Positions 59,138-64,000 of a stretch of DNA of 64,000 nucleotides are shown one piece after another. The translations under genes and the position numbers were made by a program. Within the stretch, counting starts at the first letter, position 1. Each line of letters begins with the position of its first letter. Under the pieces are notes generated by a model. It was not told the DNA's origin. It saw nothing but the letters and a program-made list of their open reading frames with translations, and ran no database searches. Location: the NCBI GenBank assembly GCA_040081465.1, contig JBEBGL010000003.1, positions 124,001 to 188,000 of the forward strand. The letters run 5' to 3'. Origin of the DNA: UBA668 sp040081465. Lineage in GTDB: Bacteria; Actinomycetota; Acidimicrobiia; Acidimicrobiales; Ilumatobacteraceae.

Positions 59138-59334
59138 AGATTGTCAACCCAACTAAGGCGTTCATCGCTCTCGTAGCGCTCATCTGCCTAACCATCCTTC
59201 TAGCGACTCACTCCATTGAGTCAGAAGCAGCCGTAGGAATGATGGGAATGATCGTTGGCTACTCAGTCGGTAACGGCATCGCGGCAAGGCAAGGCGACGA
59301 CGTAACGCCAATCATCGGGAGAAAACCAGAATGA
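59134..59334 (+). CDS. Small prophage membrane protein (66 aa)
   Basis: A 66-residue protein with one or two hydrophobic segments (FIALVALICLTILLATHSI, VGMMGMIVGYSVGNGIAA), overlapping both portal and protease genes by four bases. A holin is normally located elsewhere, so a scaffold or membrane-assembly role cannot be excluded. No family recognised. Confidence 0.7.
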   Translation: MKIVNPTKAFIALVALICLTILLATHSIESEAAVGMMGMIVGYSVGNGIAARQGDDVTPIIGRKPE

Positions 59335-59876
59335 CAGCACTACTAACGCGCTCGTTCGGTAGCGAGCTAGCTACGGACGGACGAACACTTGAAGGACTCG
59401 CGTTTCGTTGGGACGTTGCTTCTAAGGTCTCCGATGGTGGACCCAGTTATCTAGAAGCGTTCACCCGCGGCAGCACAGACAAGACGCTCAAGGAGCGCGG
59501 TCCGCGTCCTCTTGGCTTCTTGCATCCTTGGACACCAGGCGCAAAGACAGACCCAATGCCACTAGGCGCGGTCACGTTCAGAGCCGGTACAGAAGGTCTT
59601 GAGTTTTCCGCCAAGGTCTCTAAGACGCGCAACGGCGACGAAATGTTAGAGCTAGTTAATGACGGCGCAGTCACAGACGTATCCATTGGTTTCCGCTCGT
59701 TCAAAGAAGCCAAGCGCGGAACAGTCGTCTACCGCACAGAGATAGGACTAGAAGAACTGTCCCTCATTCCTACGGGATTCGGCGCTCATACCGGCGCAGA
59801 AGTCTTAGCGGTTCGAGCTATCGACTTGGGCGCACCGCGTTTGGACGAGCTACGACGCAAGTTGGTGCTTCTGTGA
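59331..59876 (+). CDS. HK97-family prohead protease
   Basis: A 181-residue serine protease that trims capsid proteins during maturation. The fold starts EGLAFRWDVASKVSD, with catalytic His65 in FLHPW and Ser118 in VTDVSIGFRS. It precedes the capsid gene by one small gene, the usual HK97 order. Confidence 0.9.
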   Translation: MTALLTRSFGSELATDGRTLEGLAFRWDVASKVSDGGPSYLEAFTRGSTDKTLKERGPRPLGFLHPWTPGAKTDPMPLGAVTFRAGTEGLEFSAKVSKTRNGDEMLELVNDGAVTDVSIGFRSFKEAKRGTVVYRTEIGLEELSLIPTGFGAHTGAEVLAVRAIDLGAPRLDELRRKLVLL

Positions 59877-60184
59877 TTCGTACTGATATCGCTATTGACC
59901 GCGGAGCGACGTACTCCAACACGCTCGTCTTTGACGCAACGCAAGCAGCCTACGATTTTGAGGCTCTGCTAACCGATCACAGTTACTCGCCGCCTAGAGA
60001 CCGCGACGACTCCGACATCATTAGCTACACGGTTAGCCAAAGTGGAGCGTCCGTAACTGTCTCGCTAACAGCGACACAGACCTTGGACTTGAATCCAAAC
60101 CGTCTCTACTTCTGGAAGTTGTATCGCTCGCTAGGTGAGACCTATGAGACGACGCACGGCGGTAACGCTTTTATTCGTAGGTAG
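59873..60184 (+). CDS. Prophage virion-associated hypothetical protein (103 aa)
   Basis: A 103-residue protein with alternating strands (IAIDRGATYSNTLVFDA, GASVTVSLTATQTLDLNPN, RLYFWKLYRS), suggesting a beta-sandwich similar to phage fibre or decoration domains. GTG start on the protease stop. Located between protease and capsid, it may be a capsid decoration protein; this is inference. Confidence 0.65.
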   Translation: MIRTDIAIDRGATYSNTLVFDATQAAYDFEALLTDHSYSPPRDRDDSDIISYTVSQSGASVTVSLTATQTLDLNPNRLYFWKLYRSLGETYETTHGGNAFIRR

Positions 60185-60185
60185 T

Positions 60186-60226
60186 TCCCGTTTCGCTACC
60201 CCAAGCCGCGGGACAATAAGAACACA
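60186..60226 (+). repeat. Duplicated element, copy 2 (before major capsid)
   Basis: A near-identical copy of 58035-58075: TCCCGTTTCGCTACCCCAA, one base change, CCGCGGGACAAT, then AAGAACACAA instead of TAACACAA. It is located 102 bases before the capsid GTG. The rest of the gap up to 60327 shows no further gene. Confidence 0.8.
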
Positions 60227-60327
60227 ACCGAAAACCGCAAGCCGGTAGCAAGTCGTAGACGAGCCGCTAACGCACTCAGTCCACTTGGTCTTTCCACTTG
60301 ACGCAAAACACAAGAGGAAAACCAACA

Positions 60328-61473
60328 GTGTCACAACGACTTAACACCCTTAGCGACGAGATGACGAAGATTCGTTCAGCCGTCGAAACCATTGAGTCCG
60401 CAGCCGTTTCAGAAGGTCGCGACCTCACAGACGCAGAGCAGGCAGACGCAGACGCGTTGCTAACCCGCGCTGACGCAATCCGCCCAGAACTAGACAAGGA
60501 AGTTGCACGCGTTAAGAGCGTTGGCGCAGCCGCAGAAGTTCTCAACCGTATGAGCAAGCCAGCCGTCAAGAGCGTTGACGTTTCAAAGATGACCGCGGGT
60601 GAGTGGTTCTCCACTTACGCCAAGGCTCAGGCAGGCGACGACAGCGCAGCGATGAAGATTCGTACCGTCGCTGACCAGCTTTCCAGCGACGTAACTGGCA
60701 TCTTGCCAGCGCCGATTGTTGGCGAAGTCATCAAGCTTGCGGACGACTCGCGTCCAGTCTTTAGCTCGTTCACTTCTCGCCCAATGCCACAGGCAGGCGC
60801 TTCGTTCACCCGTCCCCGCGTTACACAGCGCGTAGACGTTGGCGTTCAGGAAACACAGAAGACCGAAGGCGCATCGCGCAAGATGACGATTACCGGCGAC
60901 ACAGTTTCAAAGGTCACTTACACCGGAGTCTTGGACATCTCACAACAGAGCATTGACTGGACTGACCCAAGCATGTTGGACCTCGCAATTGCCGACTTCA
61001 TCGGCATGTACGCGAACGTCACAGAGCTAGCAGCTTGTGATTACCTAATCTCAAGCGCTTCTGCTTCAGCCGCATGGTCCGCAAGCAACGTCGGAACGGT
61101 TGTTACTTCCGTTCTTGGCGGAGTTGCCGCGGTCTACGCATCAGCTAAGAGGATGCCAGACACGCTTTGGTTGTCTCTTGACGAGTCTCTTTCCATCGCA
61201 GGTCTTACCAACACGAACAACGATGTCACGGCTATGCAGATGGTCAACACGGCGCTTCGTGAAGCCGGTCTGAAGATCAAGGTTGTTGTTGGTCCTCAGT
61301 TGGACGCAGACACTCGCATCTTGGGTGCTTCTTCGCTTGTCGAAAGCTTTGAACAAACCAAGGGCATCTTGCAAGCCGTCAACGTTCCGTTGTTTGGTCT
61401 TGACATCGGCTACGCCGGTTACGTCGCGTTCAACACGCCACCTACCAGCAAGGCGCTCGTCAAGCTGATCTAA
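60328..61473 (+). CDS. Phage major capsid protein (HK97 fold)
   Basis: A 381-residue capsid protein. A helical N-terminal delta-domain of about 100 residues (RLNTLSDEMTKIRSAVETIE), probably removed by the protease, precedes the HK97 core with TGILPAPIVGEVIKLADDSR, RPVFSSFTSRPMPQAGASFT, VSKVTYTGVLDISQQSIDWT and NVPLFGLDIGYAG. AAGAGGAAAA lies before the GTG at 60328, favouring it over the TTG at 60298. Confidence 0.92.
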   Translation: MSQRLNTLSDEMTKIRSAVETIESAAVSEGRDLTDAEQADADALLTRADAIRPELDKEVARVKSVGAAAEVLNRMSKPAVKSVDVSKMTAGEWFSTYAKAQAGDDSAAMKIRTVADQLSSDVTGILPAPIVGEVIKLADDSRPVFSSFTSRPMPQAGASFTRPRVTQRVDVGVQETQKTEGASRKMTITGDTVSKVTYTGVLDISQQSIDWTDPSMLDLAIADFIGMYANVTELAACDYLISSASASAAWSASNVGTVVTSVLGGVAAVYASAKRMPDTLWLSLDESLSIAGLTNTNNDVTAMQMVNTALREAGLKIKVVVGPQLDADTRILGASSLVESFEQTKGILQAVNVPLFGLDIGYAGYVAFNTPPTSKALVKLI

Positions 61474-61779
61474 GTGACACTCGTAGCCGCTGATCTTCTT
61501 GGCTACGTCGGTATAGCAGCACCTACCGCCGCAGAAACAAGCTTCGCAACGCGGGTACTCAATGTCTCCAACGAGCATCTGAGTACCCGCGTTAACGACA
61601 CAACTTGTTTCAGCTTTGAACAAGCCGTACTTATGTACGCGGCTCGCTTGTGGAAGCGCAAGAACAGCATTGAAGGTGTCTGGTCTCTAGGTGACTTCTC
61701 CGGAGACGTTAAGTCTTGGGACTCAGACATTGAGGCTCTGCTTGCGACTTGCGGACGCGCTTGGAGATTCGGCGCATGA
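61474..61779 (+). CDS. Phage head-tail connector protein
   Basis: A 101-residue helical protein (MTLVAADLLGYVGIAAPTAA, FSFEQAVLMYAARLWKRKNS) directly after capsid, matching gp6-like head-tail adaptors in length and position. GTG start with no gap after the capsid stop. A perfect 14-bp inverted repeat is embedded in its codons at 61548-61593. It overlaps the next gene by ATGA. Confidence 0.8.
   Translation: MTLVAADLLGYVGIAAPTAAETSFATRVLNVSNEHLSTRVNDTTCFSFEQAVLMYAARLWKRKNSIEGVWSLGDFSGDVKSWDSDIEALLATCGRAWRFGA
61548..61593. repeat. 14-bp perfect inverted repeat inside the connector gene
   Basis: AACGCGGGTACTCA (61548-61561) and TGAGTACCCGCGTT (61580-61593) are exact complements around an 18-base loop. 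Both arms encode similar peptides (TRVL and STRV). The stem would be very stable in mRNA. Confidence 0.9.
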
Positions 61780-62141
61780 ACATAACCGCGATTCGCGCAC
61801 AGCTAGCGAGTCAGTTTGTTGGTTTCCACGCTTACGCAACGGAGCCAACTCAAGCGGACTCGCCATACGTCACGGTTGGTTTTCCAGAAGTGGGATACGA
61901 CACAACGTTTGGCGGAGTAGCGGAACTCACTTTCGTATTGGAAATCGGTACGGCAACGAGTGACGAGACAACAGCAGAGAAGTTTCTAGCAAGCACATTG
62001 GACGGTCTTGTTTCGACAGTCGTTCAAGCAAACGCACTTTGGCGAGCGATAGCGGTAAAGCGCTCAAGCAAGCCACAAGCGAAGGTCATTGGTAATGCGA
62101 CCTTCAACACAGTTCAAGCAGTAATTGAAGTACACGCGTAA
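61776..62141 (+). CDS. Phage tail-terminator/neck-type protein
   Basis: A 121-residue protein (MNITAIRAQLASQFVGFHAY) with strands such as DSPYVTVGFPEVGYDTTFGG, followed by helices. Size and position between connector and major tail protein fit a tail terminator or head closure protein. ATGA overlap with the connector gene. Confidence 0.65.
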   Translation: MNITAIRAQLASQFVGFHAYATEPTQADSPYVTVGFPEVGYDTTFGGVAELTFVLEIGTATSDETTAEKFLASTLDGLVSTVVQANALWRAIAVKRSSKPQAKVIGNATFNTVQAVIEVHA

Positions 62142-62156
62142 GGAGCGTCAACAAAA

Positions 62157-62591
62157 ATGTCAGGACAATACCAACTAACAGGTTCCGTCAAGTTCGGAAC
62201 AGCAAGCGCAAACGTAGACGTATCTTCTGACGTTTTTTCTTGCACCTATAAGAGAACGCATGACGGAATCGAGAAGCCAGCCACGTTCGGCAGTCTTCGT
62301 AAGACAACCGTTGCAGGCGCGTTCGCGGACGAACTCGTTGTTGATTACGTGAGCAACAACTACGGCGCATCAGCTAGCTATCTAGACGCTCTCGTTAACC
62401 ACGCGGTCTTCACTGGCTCGCAGGTTCTTTACTACGAGTTCACGCCAGACGGCGGAGCAGCCGCACCAGCTAACCCAAAGATCAGCGGCACTTGCAGCGT
62501 TCTTGAGTGGGAAGCAGGCGGAGCCGTCAACGAGCTACGCAAGCGTTCACAGACGTTCCCAGTTCTAACGAGCGCTATCGCGGTCGCCTAA
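62157..62591 (+). CDS. Phage major tail protein
   Basis: A 144-residue beta-rich protein (MSGQYQLTGSVKFGTASANV, VDYVSNNYGASASYLDALVN, LYYEFTPDGGAAAPANPKIS), in the expected place for the tail tube subunit. AAGGAG lies 10 bases before the ATG. Its strong ribosome site and separate gap fit a highly expressed structural gene. Confidence 0.75.
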   Translation: MSGQYQLTGSVKFGTASANVDVSSDVFSCTYKRTHDGIEKPATFGSLRKTTVAGAFADELVVDYVSNNYGASASYLDALVNHAVFTGSQVLYYEFTPDGGAAAPANPKISGTCSVLEWEAGGAVNELRKRSQTFPVLTSAIAVA

Positions 62592-62593
62592 TC

Positions 62594-63025
62594 GTGAACG
62601 ACTTCGCGTCGCTCGCAACCAAGTTGGACAGGCTCAGCGCACAGCTAACAGGCGAAGCGCAAAAGGAACTTGTCTCAGCAGTTGCGTTCGACGCGAAGAA
62701 GGACGCGATGAAGGAAATGGTTGTTGATCTAGGCGGAGACAAGAAGTTCTCCAACTGGAAGCCACGACTCAACGCCGGTTACGACTTTGTTTCTGACCAC
62801 GCGGTTGAACTCAAGGGAAGACCGTTTGGTCCTTGGCTCGTTCTAGATCAGGGACGTTCCCCCGGAAGCAAGTACAGCCGCAAGCGCAAGCGTGAAGTCT
62901 CTTGGTCTCGCTCTAAGGGAAAGCACTCTTGGAGTCGCGCCGTTGAAGTGATGGAGCGCGAGACACCTCACCGCGTCCAACGGGAACTTCACAAGCAGTT
63001 ACTACGAATCTTCACAGGAAGTTAA
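62594..63025 (+). CDS. Phage morphogenesis protein, HK97 gp10-like
   Basis: A 143-residue basic protein (MNDFASLATKLDRLSAQLTG...) with helices at the start and a Lys/Arg/Ser-rich end (YSRKRKREVSWSRSKGKHSW). Similar to gp10/virion morphogenesis proteins, although its place after the major tail gene is unusual. It stands where tail assembly chaperones are expected, but no slippery frameshift site or second frame is visible. GTG start two bases after the previous stop. Confidence 0.6.
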   Translation: MNDFASLATKLDRLSAQLTGEAQKELVSAVAFDAKKDAMKEMVVDLGGDKKFSNWKPRLNAGYDFVSDHAVELKGRPFGPWLVLDQGRSPGSKYSRKRKREVSWSRSKGKHSWSRAVEVMERETPHRVQRELHKQLLRIFTGS

Positions 63026-63028
63026 GCA

Positions 63029-64000
63029 ATGGCGTTCAATGAGAAAATCAAAGTCCTCATTGACGTTGACGCGTCAAAAGGCAACACAGGTCTTCGCGGC
63101 TTCCGTAACTCTGTGTCGCAAGCCAACGGCGCAGTAGGCAAGTTCAAGGCGGGAGCGTCTAGCGCGTTCGCAACGTTGAAAGCTAACGCGGGTGCTTTCG
63201 CGATGGCGGCAGGAGCCGCACTCATTGGTTTCGCTATCAAGGCAGTTCACGCGTTTGAGAAGACCGCCAAAGCCGCAGTTGACCTTGGCAAGAAGACGGG
63301 ACTTGCAACAGAGCAAGCCTCGCGTTGGATAGCGGTAGGCGACGACTTTGAGGTTTCAGCCGACTCCCTCGCGGGCGCTCTTGGCAAGGTCGTTAAGACG
63401 TTGGACTCTGGCGCGTGGAAGAAGTACGGCATTGCAACACGCGACGCGTCCGGCGAAGCGCGCAGCACTAACGACATTTTCCTTGACGCTCTAGACGTAC
63501 TGAACAAGACAACCAACGCAACCGAGCGCGCCCGTATCGGCAATGAGCTATTCGGAAAAGGTTACGCGGCGATAGCACCACTCGTAGGTAAGACCCGCGC
63601 CGAATACGAGACGATGCTTGGCGCGGTCGAAAAAGGTCAGGTCATTACCGACAAGGAAGCCGCCAAAGCAGAGCGTATGCGTAAGGCGGAAGACGCGTTA
63701 GGTGACGCTCTAGCAGAAGTGACGCTTGCGTTTGGTGAGTTCGTCGCGGGTATCGCTCCGGTTATCGAAACAACCGCGGAAGCCGTTGGCGACATTGTTG
63801 AGTTAGCGGACCAGCTTCACGCTTTGGAGATTGTTGCCAAGTCAATGGCGCTTATCAATCCGTTTACGGCTTGGGAAACAGCTACGGACATCGCGTCCAT
63901 TGTCACCAGCGACCTTTCCGGCGAAGTTGTCAGATTAAACGGGAAGCTTGTTGAGAGTGGAGACGCGGCGGAAGAAGCAGCGACAGAGATTGAAACACTT
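63029..64000 (+). CDS. Phage tape measure protein, 5' part (runs off window)
   Basis: 324 residues are visible, still open at the right edge. The N-terminus (MAFNEKIKVLIDVDASKGNT), a hydrophobic Ala/Gly stretch (AGAFAMAAGAALIGFAIKAV), and long helical regions (DKEAAKAERMRKAEDALGDA, FGEFVAGIAPVIETTAEAVG) are typical of tail-length tape measure proteins. It follows the morphogenesis gene by 3 bases. Presence of a long-tail component supports a siphovirus. Confidence 0.85.
   Translation, partial: MAFNEKIKVLIDVDASKGNTGLRGFRNSVSQANGAVGKFKAGASSAFATLKANAGAFAMAAGAALIGFAIKAVHAFEKTAKAAVDLGKKTGLATEQASRWIAVGDDFEVSADSLAGALGKVVKTLDSGAWKKYGIATRDASGEARSTNDIFLDALDVLNKTTNATERARIGNELFGKGYAAIAPLVGKTRAEYETMLGAVEKGQVITDKEAAKAERMRKAEDALGDALAEVTLAFGEFVAGIAPVIETTAEAVGDIVELADQLHALEIVAKSMALINPFTAWETATDIASIVTSDLSGEVVRLNGKLVESGDAAEEAATEIETL

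Overview
The window is a chromosome segment of a high-GC actinobacterium, most likely from the class Acidimicrobiia (Ilumatobacter-like). This placement is inferred from gene order and protein style, not from an rRNA. Support comes from gene neighbourhoods also known in Mycobacterium (DUF4350-moxR-DUF58 / spoIIM / RDD; iscS-mnmA-MetE-like-ligA; leuCD with a divergent IclR regulator), a PASTA-domain kinase, many GTG/TTG starts and promoters that place the start codon at the transcription start. About 52.8 kb is host DNA. The last 11.2 kb is the left end of a prophage with visibly lower GC and different codon use.

Host layout. 1-4.7 kb: MoxR/DUF58 envelope cluster with SpoIIM-like and RDD membrane proteins. 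4.7-11.4 kb: cysteine desulfurase, tRNA 2-thiouridylase MnmA, MetE-like protein, DNA ligase LigA. 11.4-17 kb: membrane proteins, a PASTA kinase with altered catalytic motifs, SCP2-like protein, PyrF, ferredoxin, and a Lys/Ala-repeat membrane protein. 17-20.5 kb: leuA behind a leucine-attenuator leader, then homospermidine synthase with a 54-residue coupled ORF. 20.6-24.4 kb: acyl-CoA synthetase, DEAD-box helicase, GNAT enzyme. 24.4-27.1 kb: leuD, leuC and divergent IclR regulator. 27-32.4 kb: ECF sigma factor with membrane partner, FKBP lipoprotein, ABC1/UbiB kinase, alpha/beta hydrolase, GreA. 32.4-42.1 kb: bifunctional PutA, leuB, ilvE, agmatinase-like enzyme, and cimA behind an isoleucine-attenuator leader. 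42.1-52.6 kb: acyl-CoA dehydrogenase, EamA transporter, hemolysin-III protein, enoyl-CoA hydratase, DUF2237, a short NAD-GDH, gltX with a 17-bp triplication at its start, a YdcF-like protein and an AhpD-like protein. It ends with tRNA-Gln and tRNA-Glu.

Most branched-chain amino acid genes are here in separate units (leuA, leuCD, leuB, ilvE, cimA). The two committing synthases carry parallel regulatory leaders: a promoter placed so that the leader ORF is leaderless, a peptide with four Leu or three Ile codons, then a terminator hairpin. Homospermidine synthase and the agmatinase-like enzyme suggest a polyamine route from agmatine to homospermidine.

Prophage (about 52.84 kb to beyond the right edge). 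A tyrosine integrase lies directly downstream of tRNA-Glu, the likely attachment site. It is followed by an early region of small genes with candidate operators, a run of overlapping tiny ORFs with several zinc-ribbon/HNH-type proteins, and an HK97-type siphovirus module: terminase, portal, protease, capsid, connector, tail and tape measure. A roughly 40-bp element is duplicated upstream of portal and capsid. No phage repressor or small terminase could be named.
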